A stretch of DNA of 64,000 nt from Mycolicibacterium parafortuitum (GTDB lineage: Bacteria; Actinomycetota; Actinomycetes; Mycobacteriales; Mycobacteriaceae). Positions 55,670-64,000 of this stretch are shown piece by piece (position 1 is the first letter of the stretch; each line of letters starts with the position of its first letter). Below the pieces are notes generated by a model that was not told where the DNA came from, ran no database searches, and worked only from the letters and a program-made list of their open reading frames with translations. A program made the translations under genes and the position numbers. Location of the stretch: positions 5,980,197 to 6,044,196 of the forward strand of contig NZ_AP022598.1 in assembly GCF_010725485.1 (NCBI RefSeq), in the 5' to 3' direction.

Positions 55670-56739
55670 TCTCGCCGACCGAACCGGCGGCCGGCCCACA
55701 CCACGGCGCGGGCCAGCAGCGGTGCGGCGAAGAGCATCAGCAGGATCCGCACCACCTGCGCGGCGATGATGAAGGTGACGTTGGACCCGGTTTCGGCGGC
55801 GGTGGCCAGTACCGCGTAAACCCCGCCGGGGCTGGTGGCCAGATAACCCTCCAGCAGCGTCAGCCCGGTGACCCGGGACAGCAGGATGCCCAGCCCCGCC
55901 GTCGCGACCCCGATCACGACGATCAGCGCGACCGCGGCGGGCAGCAGACGCCCGACACTGCGCAGCGATTCGCGGGTGAACGCCAGCCCGGCCTGCCACC
56001 CGATCAGCATGTAACCGGCCTGCACCAGCAGCAGCGGCACCGACAGCCCGAACGACAGCCCGCTGAGCTCCAGCACCACGGTCAGCGCGAGCGGACCCAG
56101 CAGTCCCGCACCGGGCAGCCGGATCAGCCTTCCACCGATCGAGCCCACCACGATCAGGGCCATCATCAACGGGATGCTCAAATACCATGGCAACGAATGA
56201 TTTTCGGCCACCTGCGGTGCCGCCTGGGACCGGTCGGCGTGGTAGATCAGCGTCACCACCACAGGCATCGAAGCCGTCACCAGCCCCACCCGCAGGTACT
56301 GCACGACGGCCACCACGCGGTCGTCGCCGCCAAGTTCCCGGGCGATCGCGACCAGCCCGGAGGCGCCCCCGGCGACGAGCGCCAGCGACCCGGTCAGCGG
56401 GGTCACGTCCCGGCGCAGACCGAGCAGCGCACCGGCCACGATGCTGAGACCCAGGGTCGCGACGGCGACCGCGAGGACGATGCCCCAGTCACCTCGGAGG
56501 GTGGCCACCGCGTCCTGCTGCACCATGGTGCCGATGTAGACGCCGAGCACTCCCTGCGCGGTCACCCCGAGCTTGCGCGGGACCCCGCGCGGCCCGGCGG
56601 CGATCAGCGCCCACGCGATGCCCACCACGAGTGCGGCGAACAGCGCCGCCGACGGCACGCCGATCAGCGTCAGCGGGACGGTGACCGCGACCGTCGCCGC
56701 GAGCAGGGTCGTCCAGTTCAGTATCAGCCGCCAATTCAT
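55615..56739 (-). CDS. AbrB-family membrane transporter (two AbrB duplication repeats)
   Basis: A 374-residue membrane protein with about ten hydrophobic segments in two similar halves, matching the 'ammonia monooxygenase/AbrB' transporter family. Landmarks are [16 protein letters not shown] and [31 protein letters not shown] in the first half and [22 protein letters not shown] and [38 protein letters not shown] in the second. The substrate is unknown. Divergent from a MarR-type gene, with one of two matching palindromes 5 bp upstream of its ATG, so it is very probably the regulator's target. Confidence 0.88.
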   Translation of the reverse strand: MNWRLILNWTTLLAATVAVTVPLTLIGVPSAALFAALVVGIAWALIAAGPRGVPRKLGVTAQGVLGVYIGTMVQQDAVATLRGDWGIVLAVAVATLGLSIVAGALLGLRRDVTPLTGSLALVAGGASGLVAIARELGGDDRVVAVVQYLRVGLVTASMPVVVTLIYHADRSQAAPQVAENHSLPWYLSIPLMMALIVVGSIGGRLIRLPGAGLLGPLALTVVLELSGLSFGLSVPLLLVQAGYMLIGWQAGLAFTRESLRSVGRLLPAAVALIVVIGVATAGLGILLSRVTGLTLLEGYLATSPGGVYAVLATAAETGSNVTFIIAAQVVRILLMLFAAPLLARAVVWAGRRFGRRDQSPAITADSSEPIRVAD

Positions 56740-56744
56740 CTTGA

Positions 56745-56764
56745 TGCCAAGTATGCTCTTGGCA
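56745..56764. promoter_or_regulatory. MarR-type operator 1 (transporter side)
   Basis: TGCCAAG, 6 nt, CTTGGCA: a perfect 7-bp inverted repeat 5 bp upstream of the transporter start codon. It shares the pattern TRCCAAG-N6-CTTGGYA with site 2, 65 bp away. Confidence 0.75.
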
Positions 56765-56794
56765 ATTCAAGATCTCAACGAGGAGAAATGTTCC

Positions 56795-56830
56795 ATGAGG
56801 CACAGTCAATACCAAGTTTGGACTTGGTAA
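56795..56830 (+). CDS. Candidate 11-residue leader peptide upstream of marR
   Basis: MRHSQYQVWTW then TAA. An AGGAG ribosome-binding site lies 9 nt before its ATG, better than any site in front of marR itself. The stop codon overlaps the marR ATG (TAATG), so ribosomes ending here could restart on marR. The peptide is rich in Trp/Tyr/Gln. The second operator lies inside it. Translation is inferred from the ribosome-binding site and overlap only. Confidence 0.5.
   Translation: MRHSQYQVWTW
56810..56829. promoter_or_regulatory. MarR-type operator 2 (regulator side)
   Basis: TACCAAG, 6 nt, CTTGGTA: a perfect 7-bp inverted repeat ending at the base before the marR ATG. Same consensus as site 1. 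Confidence 0.75.
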
Positions 56831-57270
56831 TGGAGGGTGAGCCGACTCCAGGCGCGGCCACTGAGCTGCGGGAGTCGCTGATGGCGGTGGCGCGGCAGCT
56901 GCGGCGGCACCGCCCCGACAACGGGCTCACGCTGAGCCAGATGCAACTGCTCGGAGAGATCAACCGCGCCGGGGTGACGACCCCGGCCGAGCTCGCGACG
57001 CGCATGCATGTGCGCGTGCAGTCGCTGACCGATTCACTCAACGAACTGGAGAGCCGAGACCTGATCGCGCGCCGCCCCGACGAGGCGGACCGGCGCAGAC
57101 AGCTCGTCGAGACCACCGATGACGGGGCGGCGCTGCTGGCCGCCGACCGGGCCGAGCGCGACACCTGGCTGCACCAGACCATGCGCGACAACCTGTCCGA
57201 GTTGGAGTGCGACCTGCTGATGCTGGTGGCGCCGATCCTGCGTAAGCTCGCCGAATCCGAACCGCGGTAA
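56830..57270 (+). CDS. MarR-family transcriptional regulator
   Basis: A 146-residue winged-helix regulator: GLTLSQMQLLGEINRAGVTTPAELATRMHVRVQSLTDSLNELESRDLIARRPDEADRRRQLVETTDDG contains the recognition helix and the wing with the usual D.RR pair. ATG 56830 is favoured because it follows both operator 2 and the leader-peptide stop; in-frame ATG 56788 has its ribosome-binding site too close. Divergent from the AbrB-type transporter, which it probably represses along with itself. The ligand is unknown. Confidence 0.9.
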   Translation: MEGEPTPGAATELRESLMAVARQLRRHRPDNGLTLSQMQLLGEINRAGVTTPAELATRMHVRVQSLTDSLNELESRDLIARRPDEADRRRQLVETTDDGAALLAADRAERDTWLHQTMRDNLSELECDLLMLVAPILRKLAESEPR

Positions 57271-57307
57271 CGGTGGGCGCCACCGCCGCGCTGAGTGCCG
57301 CCGCGCT

Positions 57308-57362
57308 GAGTGCACGCATTGTGATCGGTTTCCGGCGGATTTCGGACAACAACCGTGCACTC
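57308..57362. repeat. Inverted repeat between marR and pmmB
   Basis: GAGTGCACG (57308-57316) and CGTGCACTC (57354-57362) with a 37-nt loop, preceded by a tandem duplication of GCCGCGCTGAGTGC (from about 57287). The GCGGCGAGTGCACGG sequence near 28171 is similar, so this may be another dispersed element. Confidence 0.5.
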
Positions 57363-57402
57363 GGTCACCGCCGCGCGCACCCTGGCCGGGCACAATGACG
57401 GG

Positions 57403-59004
57403 ATGAGGTCGCCGTGGTCAACCGCAGTGCAGGAGTGGCTGTCCCACGATCCGGATCCGGCGTCGGCCGCCGAACTGGCCGGATGCGACGACGACGAGCT
57501 CGCCGACCGGTTCGCGCAGCCGTTGACGTTCGGCACCGCCGGCCTGCGCGGGCCACTGCGGGCAGGACCGAACGGAATGAACCTGGCGGTGGTGATGCGG
57601 GCGACGTGGGCGGTGGCCCGGGTGCTCGCCGACCGGTCACTGGCCGGATCACCGGTGGTGGTCGGCTACGACGCGCGACACCGCTCGGCGGAGTTCAGCC
57701 GTGCTGCCGCTGAAGTCTTTGCCGCGCAGGGCTTTTCGGTGATGCTGATGCCCTGTGCGGTGCCGACGCCCGCAGTGGCGTTCGCGGTGCGTAACACGGG
57801 TGCCGCGGCCGGGGTGCAGATCACGGCGTCGCACAATCCGCCGCAGGACAACGGCTACAAGGTGTACTTTGCGGGCGGTCTGCAGATCGCCTCACCCACC
57901 GACCGTGACATCGAGCGGGTGATCGCCTCGGCGCCGCCGGCCGACGAGATTGCGCGCGTGCCCGTCGAACCGTCGGGAGCCGAGGTGTTGCGCGCCTATG
58001 TCGAACGCGCCGCGACGGTGCGCCGAGGCGCCGGAGCGGCCCGGATCGCGTTGACCCCGATGCACGGAGTGGGCGGCGAGTTCGCCCTGGACGCCTTGGC
58101 GCTGGCCGGGTTCGACGACGTGCATGTCGTCGAATCGCAGTTCGCCCCGGACCCCGACTTCCCGACCGTCGCGTTCCCGAACCCGGAGGAGCCCGGCGCA
58201 TCGGATCGGTTGACGGCGCTGGCCGCCGAGGTCGGCGCCGACCTCGCGATCGCGCTGGATCCCGACGCCGACCGCTGCGCCATCGGGGTGCCGACCCCGG
58301 ATGGCTGGCGGATGTTGTCCGGCGACGAAACAGGCTGGCTGCTCGGCGATTATCTGCTGTCGGGGCGGGACTGCAGTGACGCTGTGGTCGCGAGCACCGT
58401 GGTGTCCTCGCGCATGTTGGCCGCGATCGCCGCCGCGCACGGGGCCCGGCACGTCGAAACCCTGACCGGCTTCAAGTGGCTGGCCCGCGCCGACGACGGC
58501 CTCGACGCGACACTGGTGTACGCGTACGAGGAAGCGATCGGGCACTGCGTGGATCCTGACGCGGTTCGGGACAAGGACGGCATCAGCGCGGCGGTACTGG
58601 CCGCGGATCTGGTTGTGGCGCTTGGCCACCGCGGTGTGACGGTGCTCGATGCCCTCGACGAACTGGCACGCCGGCACGGTGTGCACAGCACCACCGCCGT
58701 CACCCGGAGGGTCGGTTCACCGCGCGAGGCCGCGCAGTTGATGGAGCGGTTGCGCAAGACCCCGCCGCGGGAGGTCGCCGGGTTCGCGGTGACCGTCGAG
58801 GATCTGGCGCCGCGCACGGATGCGTTGGTGTTCTCCGGTGACGACGACACCACCACGGTGCGGGTGGTGATCCGGCCGTCGGGGACCGAGCCGAAACTGA
58901 AGTGCTACATCGAGATCCGCTGCTCCGGTGATCTGGCGCCGGCCCGCGACCGCGCCGCCCGAGTCCAGGACGCGGTGGCCGCCGCGGTGCGCGACTGGGC
59001 CTGA
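57403..59004 (+). CDS. pmmB: Phosphoglucomutase/phosphomannomutase PmmB
   Basis: Alpha-D-phosphohexomutase (533 residues). Catalytic phosphoserine motif TASHNPPQDNGYK, metal-binding DPDADRCAIG, sugar loop YEEAIGHCVDP and phosphate-binding RPSGTEPKLKCY are all intact, over four domains. Size and sequence match M. tuberculosis PmmB (Rv3308). Starts at ATG 57403. Its place beside deoD and upp suits a phosphopentomutase-like role (ribose-1-phosphate to ribose-5-phosphate) as well as the annotated hexose role; this is inference from context. Convergent with upp, 2 bp apart. Confidence 0.93.
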   Translation: MRSPWSTAVQEWLSHDPDPASAAELAGCDDDELADRFAQPLTFGTAGLRGPLRAGPNGMNLAVVMRATWAVARVLADRSLAGSPVVVGYDARHRSAEFSRAAAEVFAAQGFSVMLMPCAVPTPAVAFAVRNTGAAAGVQITASHNPPQDNGYKVYFAGGLQIASPTDRDIERVIASAPPADEIARVPVEPSGAEVLRAYVERAATVRRGAGAARIALTPMHGVGGEFALDALALAGFDDVHVVESQFAPDPDFPTVAFPNPEEPGASDRLTALAAEVGADLAIALDPDADRCAIGVPTPDGWRMLSGDETGWLLGDYLLSGRDCSDAVVASTVVSSRMLAAIAAAHGARHVETLTGFKWLARADDGLDATLVYAYEEAIGHCVDPDAVRDKDGISAAVLAADLVVALGHRGVTVLDALDELARRHGVHSTTAVTRRVGSPREAAQLMERLRKTPPREVAGFAVTVEDLAPRTDALVFSGDDDTTTVRVVIRPSGTEPKLKCYIEIRCSGDLAPARDRAARVQDAVAAAVRDWA

Positions 59005-59006
59005 GG

Positions 59007-59630
59007 TCAGCGCGGGCCGAACTGGCGATCGCCGGCGTCGCCGAGGCCGGGGACGATATAAGCGATGTCGTTGAGGCCGGAGTCGATCGCCGCGGTGTAC
59101 AGCCGCAGTTCGGGGGCGACCTTCTCCAGCGTCCTGAGCCCCTCCGGGGCGACCACCACGCAGATCGCCGTGACATCGACCGCGTCGCGCGCATAGAGCA
59201 GCTCCAGCGTGTGCGCCATCGAGCCGCCGGTGGCCAGCATCGGGTCGAGCACGATGACCGGTTGACGACTCAGATCGTCGGGCAGCGACTCCAGGTACGG
59301 CGTCGGCTGGTGGGTCTCCTCGTTACGGGCCACCCCCACGAAGCCGACCCGGGCTTCCGGAATCAGCGCATGTGCCTGGTCGACCATGCCCAGACCGGCC
59401 CGCAGCACGGGGACCAGCAGCGGCGGGGTGGAAAGCTTGGTCCCGGCGGTCTCGCACAGCGGGGTGCGCACGGGGATGGTGTCGATCGCGAGCTCGCGGG
59501 TGGCCTCGTAGACCAGCATCATCGTCAGGTCCCGCAGCGCGGCGCGGAACCCGGAGTTCTCGGTGCGCTCGTCACGCAGGGTCGTCAACCGTGCCGCGGC
59601 CAGCGGGTGATCCACAACGCGCACATCCAT
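59007..59630 (-). CDS. upp: Uracil phosphoribosyltransferase Upp
   Basis: Pyrimidine-salvage enzyme (207 residues, as in M. tuberculosis Upp) making UMP from uracil and PRPP. The PRPP loop [14 protein letters not shown], the N-terminal [32 protein letters not shown] and the C-terminal uracil-binding [15 protein letters not shown] are complete. Starts at ATG 59630. The gene is divergent from the YxxxD protein gene at 59682. Confidence 0.97.
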   Translation of the reverse strand: MDVRVVDHPLAAARLTTLRDERTENSGFRAALRDLTMMLVYEATRELAIDTIPVRTPLCETAGTKLSTPPLLVPVLRAGLGMVDQAHALIPEARVGFVGVARNEETHQPTPYLESLPDDLSRQPVIVLDPMLATGGSMAHTLELLYARDAVDVTAICVVVAPEGLRTLEKVAPELRLYTAAIDSGLNDIAYIVPGLGDAGDRQFGPR

Positions 59631-59681
59631 GGCTGTCGACCTTAGTGGGAACCGTCGCGCGGTTCGCGACGTCATAACGAT

Positions 59682-59990
59682 ATGTACGCGCGCCTGTCGG
59701 TCGACACCGATCTGGTCCATGGCTACGGCGATGCCTGCGAGCTGCACGCATCCGCTCTCGACGCGGTCTCCGTGCGGCTGCGTGCAGCCGGCAGCGGCTC
59801 GGTGCAGACGTTCGGTCCGGTGGGGGCGTCGTTCCTGGCATCGCTGGCCCGCGCGACGGCGGCGGAGGCTTCGGCCCTCGCCCGGTTGCGCGGCGTGCTC
59901 GTGGCGGGCACCGCTGCGGCGGCATCCTCGGCTCGGGACTACGACGCGGCCGACGTCTCCGTGGCGGCGCGACTCCCCGGTGGGCGCTGA
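59682..59990 (+). CDS. Small EspC/WXG100-type protein with YxxxD type VII secretion signal
   Basis: A 102-residue, alanine-rich, probably helical-hairpin protein with no signal peptide. Near its C-terminus RDYDAAD contains the YxxxD motif (Tyr87, Asp91) that marks substrates of mycobacterial type VII (ESX) systems. No WxG turn is visible; a glycine-rich turn ([14 protein letters not shown]) sits mid-way. The stop overlaps the start of the NlpC/P60 gene (TGATG), as for heterodimeric ESX substrate pairs. No ESX core genes are in the window. The secretion route is inference. Confidence 0.65.
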   Translation: MYARLSVDTDLVHGYGDACELHASALDAVSVRLRAAGSGSVQTFGPVGASFLASLARATAAEASALARLRGVLVAGTAAAASSARDYDAADVSVAARLPGGR

Positions 59991-61102
59991 TGCCGGGGGC
60001 GACGGTCGAGGCGCTGGCCGCACCGATCCGCAGGCTGCAGACATTGGTCGGGCCCGGGTTCGCGGGCGACCCGTCCGCCGATCCGGTATCGGCGCTGCGC
60101 GGGGTGCGCCAGATGCTGGACGACATCGTGGGCTCGTCGGGGCAGGCGTGGCGGACGGTGGAGGCGGGCTGGGCGGGCGCGGGCGCCGACGCGGCCGCGG
60201 ACTTCGCCGCGAGCACCTCGCGGGCGATCGACGACGCCGCGCAGCGGGCGAGCACGCTCGGGGTGGCCGCCGAGGACGCCGCCGCCGCGGTGGCGAGGGC
60301 ACATCAGCGGCTGCAGGCGATCGTCGACGAGTTCGAGGCGAAGGCAACCGCATTGGAGCCGCACCTGGATTCCCCGGGGGTCGCTCGCGAACTGCTGACC
60401 ACGGCCAGGAACGCCTTGAACGACGCGATCAGGGTCGTCGAGGAACTGCAGGGTGAGTTGGACAGGCAGGCTCGGGTCGTCGACGCCACCACGGCGGGGG
60501 CGGCGCCGGCGACGACGGTGCCGGCGTCCTCGGTGCCGGCGTCTGCGGCGGGCTATGGGCCGGGTGGGGCGGCGCCGGGCGCCGGCCTCGGCGGTGCCGG
60601 GATGCCCGCCGGCTTGGGTGGCTTCGGGGATACCGGCGCCGTCGGCGAGATGGCTGCGTTCACCCGTCCGGACGGCACGGAGGTCGCGGATGCGGCGGAG
60701 TTCGGCGAGGGTGTCGCCGTGCGACTCCCGGACGGCACCGTGGTGACCGCGCCCAATCCGGTCGCCGCCGACGCCGTCCGGCACGCACTGACCCAGCTGG
60801 GCGTCCCGTACCAGTGGGGCGGGACGACACCGGGGGTCGGGTTGGACTGCAGCGGTCTGACGCAATGGGCGTATCAGGAAGCGGGACTGGGCCTTCCACG
60901 GCTCGCGCAGGAACAGGATGTCGGCGCCTCGGTGGCCGGGAACGCGGTGTTGCCCGGAGACCTCGCGGTGTGGGACGGACACGTAGCGATGGTCGTGGGC
61001 GACGGACTGATGGTAGAAGCCGGCGATCCGGTCAAATTGTCGCCGATCCGGACGGTCAATGCCGGGCAGGGTTTTCAGGGTTTTTGGCGACCCACGGCGT
61101 GA
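59990..61102 (+). CDS. NlpC/P60 peptidoglycan hydrolase with WXG100-like N-terminus
   Basis: A 370-residue protein. Residues about 1-160 are helical and WXG100-like ([24 protein letters not shown]); a Pro/Ala/Gly-rich linker (about 165-215) follows; residues about 262-370 are an NlpC/P60 domain with catalytic Cys287 ([11 protein letters not shown]) and His331 ([10 protein letters not shown]). There is no signal peptide, so secretion as a pair with the coupled YxxxD protein through a type VII system is the likely route. Such D,L-endopeptidases cut peptidoglycan stem peptides. Confidence 0.85.
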   Translation: MPGATVEALAAPIRRLQTLVGPGFAGDPSADPVSALRGVRQMLDDIVGSSGQAWRTVEAGWAGAGADAAADFAASTSRAIDDAAQRASTLGVAAEDAAAAVARAHQRLQAIVDEFEAKATALEPHLDSPGVARELLTTARNALNDAIRVVEELQGELDRQARVVDATTAGAAPATTVPASSVPASAAGYGPGGAAPGAGLGGAGMPAGLGGFGDTGAVGEMAAFTRPDGTEVADAAEFGEGVAVRLPDGTVVTAPNPVAADAVRHALTQLGVPYQWGGTTPGVGLDCSGLTQWAYQEAGLGLPRLAQEQDVGASVAGNAVLPGDLAVWDGHVAMVVGDGLMVEAGDPVKLSPIRTVNAGQGFQGFWRPTA

Positions 61103-61324
61103 GAAGACGGTGCCAGAACACAGTAGGAATTGTTGCCTTGTGAAAGGCATCAGAGCACCTCGCTCACAGCCAACTGCCAGGTTCAATTTCCGTTCGCGCA
61201 CACTACTTTTGCGCACATTCAGAGCGACTCTCTAATTCGTGAGAATGCTGGACTGCGCGTTCGCGGTGCGATAAATTCCGCAGGTAATTGCACGATTGGG
61301 CCTGCACGCGGTCGGGGGCAAGAA

Positions 61325-64000
61325 ATGCCATTTCAGAAGTGCGTGATCGGACCCGACGATGAATCGCATCCGTGGAGATCGGCCGCATCCCTCGCTGTGA
61401 GCACTGCGTGGGCTGCGGCCGGCCTTGTGGGGCTGGGCCTCACCTGGGCGACGATGACGGTGGAGCCGGCGGCTCCGCATGTGGCGCTGATGAGCTACAC
61501 CACCGAGTCTCCCGACGACGACGGAACGGACGGGCAGGACAGCGACCCCATCGACTCCGCTCCGCCTCAGGATGAGGAGGATCCGGAGCCCGAGGAAACC
61601 AACACCGACGACCTCGACGACGAGCTCAACGAAGACGGCGACGCGCCGGGTGACGACCCGCCCGACGATTCCGGCGTCGAGACTCCGGATCAGGACACCG
61701 ACGGCGACGGGTACCCCGACAGCGATGAGGCCGCGGCGGGCAGCGATCCCGGTGACCCGTCGAACTTCCCAGATTCGGGCGCGGGGGACTCCGATGGTGA
61801 CGGGTTCAGCGACGACGACGAGAACGCCGCCGGCACCGACCCCTGGAACTCCGGCAACTACCCCGGCTCAGCCGACTGGTACTACGGCGACTCCGACGGC
61901 GACGGCTACACCGACGGCGACGAGAGCATCGCCGGCACCAACCCCAACGACTCCTCCGACTACCCCGGCTCCGCCAACATCGACTCCGACGGCGACGGCT
62001 ACACCGACGCCGACGAAAACGCCGCCGGCACAAGCCCAAACGACGCATCAAGCTACCCAGGGGCACTCGACTACACCGACAGCGACGGCGACGGCCACAC
62101 CGACGCCGACGAATACGCCAACGGCACCGACCCCTGGAACTCCGGCAACTACCCCGGTTCCGGCGCCAACGACACCGACGGCGACGGCTACACCGACGAC
62201 CAGGAATACCTCGCCGGCACCGACCCCAACAACTCCTGGAACTACCCCGGCTCAGGCGGAGCCAACTACACCGACTCCGACAACGACGGCTACACCGACG
62301 CCGAGGAAAACACCGCCGGCACCAACCCCTACGACAACACCAACTACCCCGGATCCACCCCACCCGACAACGACGGCGACGGCTACAGCGACACCGACGA
62401 GAACCTCGCCGGAACCGACCCCAACGACGCCAACAGCCACCCCGGCACACCCCCCACCGACTCCGATGGTGACGGCTACAGCGACGGCGACGAGAACGCC
62501 GCCGGCACCGACCCCTGGAACTCCGGCAACTACCCCGGCTCCGCCAACGACACCGACGGCGACGGCTACACCGACGACCAGGAATACCTCGCCGGCACCG
62601 ACCCCAACAACTCCTGGAACTACCCCGGCTCAGGCGGACCCAACTACACCGACTCCGACAACGACGGCTACACCGACGCCGAGGAAAACACCGCCGGCAC
62701 CAACCCCTACGACAACACCAACTACCCCGGATCCACCCCACCCGACAACGACGGCGACGGCTACAGCGACACCGACGAAACCCTCGCCGGAACCGACCCC
62801 AACGACGCCAACAGCCACCCCGGCACACCCCCCACCGACTCCGATGGTGACGGCTACAGCGACGGCGACGAAAACGCCAACGGCACCGACCCCTACAACC
62901 CCTCCCACTACCCCGGTTCCGGCGCCAACGACTCCGACGGCGACGGCTACACCGACGACCAGGAATACCTCGCCGGCACCGACCCCAACAACTCCTGGAA
63001 CTACCCCGGCTCAGGCGGACCCAACTACACCGACTCCGACAACGACGGCTACACCGACGCCGAGGAAAACACCGCCGGCACCAACCCCTACGACAACACC
63101 AACTACCCCGGATCCACCCCACCCGACAACGACGGCGACGGCGCGACACCGCCGGAACCGACCCCAACGACGCCAACAGCCACCCCGGCACACCCCCCAC
63201 CGACTCCGATGGTGACGGCTACAGCGACGACGACGAGAACGCCGCCGGCACCGACCCCTGGAACTCCGGCAACTACCCCGGTTCCGGCGCCACCGCCAAC
63301 GACACCGACGGCGACGGCTACACCGACGACCAGGAATACCTCGCCGGCACCGACCCCAACAACTCCTGGAACTACCCCGGCTCAGGCGGAGCCAACTACA
63401 CCGACTCCGACAACGACGGCTACACCGACGCCGAGGAAAACACCGCCGGCACCAACCCCTACGACAACACCAACTACCCCGGATCCACCCCACCCGACAA
63501 CGACGGCGACGGCTACAGCGACACCGACGAAACCCTCGCCGGAACCGACCCCAACGACTCCGGCAGCTATCCGGGCGCTCCCGACTACACGGATACCGAC
63601 GGCGACGGCTACACCGACAGCGACGAGAACGGGACCGGCACCGACCCCACCGACGCGTCCAACTATCCCGGCTCTCCCCCACCCGGAAGTGACGACAACC
63701 CGACCGGCCCGGTGGCGGAAGAGCCATTGCCTGGCCCCGATCCGACGGACGGATCGAGCGATCCACCCCCGCCTGGTCCAGCCGATCCCACCAGTGCGGA
63801 CCCGAGCGATAACGACGGCGTTGACGAGGTCCCGGACGGCCCAGCACCGCAGGATCCGACGGACACCCCGGCCGACCCGTCAGAGGATCCGGTCACGGCG
63901 CCGGAAGACTCCGAGGAGTCCCCGCCCAGCTTCTTCGAAAGCCTTGCCGCCTCGTTCCGGGAGGCCGTGACGCGCACCGTCGCGTGGGTTTCGAGCCTGG
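61325..64000 (+). CDS. Giant TSP3-repeat surface protein, frameshifted and running off the window
   Basis: From ATG 61325 (G-run upstream) the protein has a membrane/signal-anchor segment (about 17-45), an acidic linker rich in Asp/Glu/Pro, then many bacterial TSP3-type calcium-binding repeats of the form DSDGDGYTDxDExxAGTDP. At about 63142-63150 two small gaps totalling 16 nt, relative to other copies, shift the frame: the original frame then runs as low-complexity Thr/Pro to a stop at 63970, while repeats continue in the next frame to the window end (DNDGVDEVPDG, then ESPPSFFESLAASFREAV). An assembly error in the repeats is as likely as a real frameshift. The true C-terminus lies outside. 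Confidence 0.75.
61700..63660 (+). repeat. Nested tandem repeats encoding TSP3 units
   Basis: Basic units of about 80-100 bp encode one calcium-loop repeat each. Four of them form a higher-order block of about 380 bp (the CAGGAATACCTCGCC landmark recurs at 62201, 62579, 62960 and 63331, spacings 378, 381 and 371). The third spacing is not a multiple of three and marks the frameshifted copy. Long stretches are identical between blocks, indicating recent duplication or gene conversion. Confidence 0.9.

Noticed and set aside
61790..63660. Possible CRISPR array or non-coding satellite
   Set aside because: The repeats are contiguous, lack unique spacers and translate into regular TSP3 units over hundreds of codons.

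Overview
The window is high-GC actinobacterial DNA from a mycobacterium, most likely a fast-growing environmental Mycolicibacterium-type species. The gene order from accD5 (104) to upp (59630) follows the M. tuberculosis Rv3280-Rv3309 segment: accD5, accE5, maf, sseA, a SufE-like gene, accA3, sigF, rsbW/usfX, usfY, Rv3289c, lat, lrpA, Rv3292, pcd, lhr, nei2, a pseudouridine synthase, glpD2, lpdA, Rv3304, amiA1, amiB1, deoD, pmmB, upp. Blocks of accessory genes interrupt this backbone. No rRNA, tRNA, transposase, prophage or CRISPR array was seen.

Layout. 0.1-11.3 kb: acyl-CoA carboxylase genes for malonyl/methylmalonyl-CoA supply (accD5-accE5 and accA3), with maf, sseA and a SufE-like gene, two tandem secreted PASTA-like proteins, an acyltransferase-3 membrane protein and an arsR-sulP operon. 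11.4-17.3 kb: a SigF stress island with sigF-rsbW, usfY and Rv3289c-like genes, a STAS protein gene overlapping sigF, a csbD gene, a 42-residue membrane ORF and a membrane-anchored Mrr-like nuclease. Three sites resemble SigF promoters. 17.3-27.3 kb: a lysine-catabolism cluster (lat, lrpA, an HglS-type 2-oxoadipate dioxygenase, pcd) split by a large CtpI-type P-type ATPase. 27-37 kb: an SDR, TetR, a haemophore-like protein, the giant Lhr helicase coupled to Nei2, and two exported proteins.

37.4-43 kb: a fatty-acid desaturase with its electron-transfer partner and a divergent FabR/DesT-like TetR repressor with matching operators, then a frameshifted enoyl-CoA hydratase, an SDR and a MOSC protein. 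43.4-49 kb: pseudouridine synthase-glpD2, lpdA and a GGCT-like gene. 49.2-52.2 kb: an MmpL transporter whose start region is tandemly triplicated. 52.5-59.6 kb: two M20 amidohydrolases, purine nucleoside phosphorylase, a divergent AbrB transporter/MarR pair with two matching palindromes and a short leader ORF, pmmB and upp. 59.7-64 kb: a small protein with a YxxxD type VII secretion signal coupled to an NlpC/P60 hydrolase, then a very large TSP3-repeat surface protein that is frameshifted in its repeats and runs off the window.

Two families of short interspersed palindromic repeats (about 60-75 bp and 35-60 bp) sit almost only at gene 3' ends, in several cases supplying the last codons of the neighbouring gene. 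Three paralogous AbiEi-like/DUF559 (Vsr-fold) proteins lie in the window, each ending in or beside such a repeat. The least explained content is the SigF-associated small ORF, the repeat families with their DUF559 neighbours, the MarR leader ORF and the type VII/TSP3 cluster.
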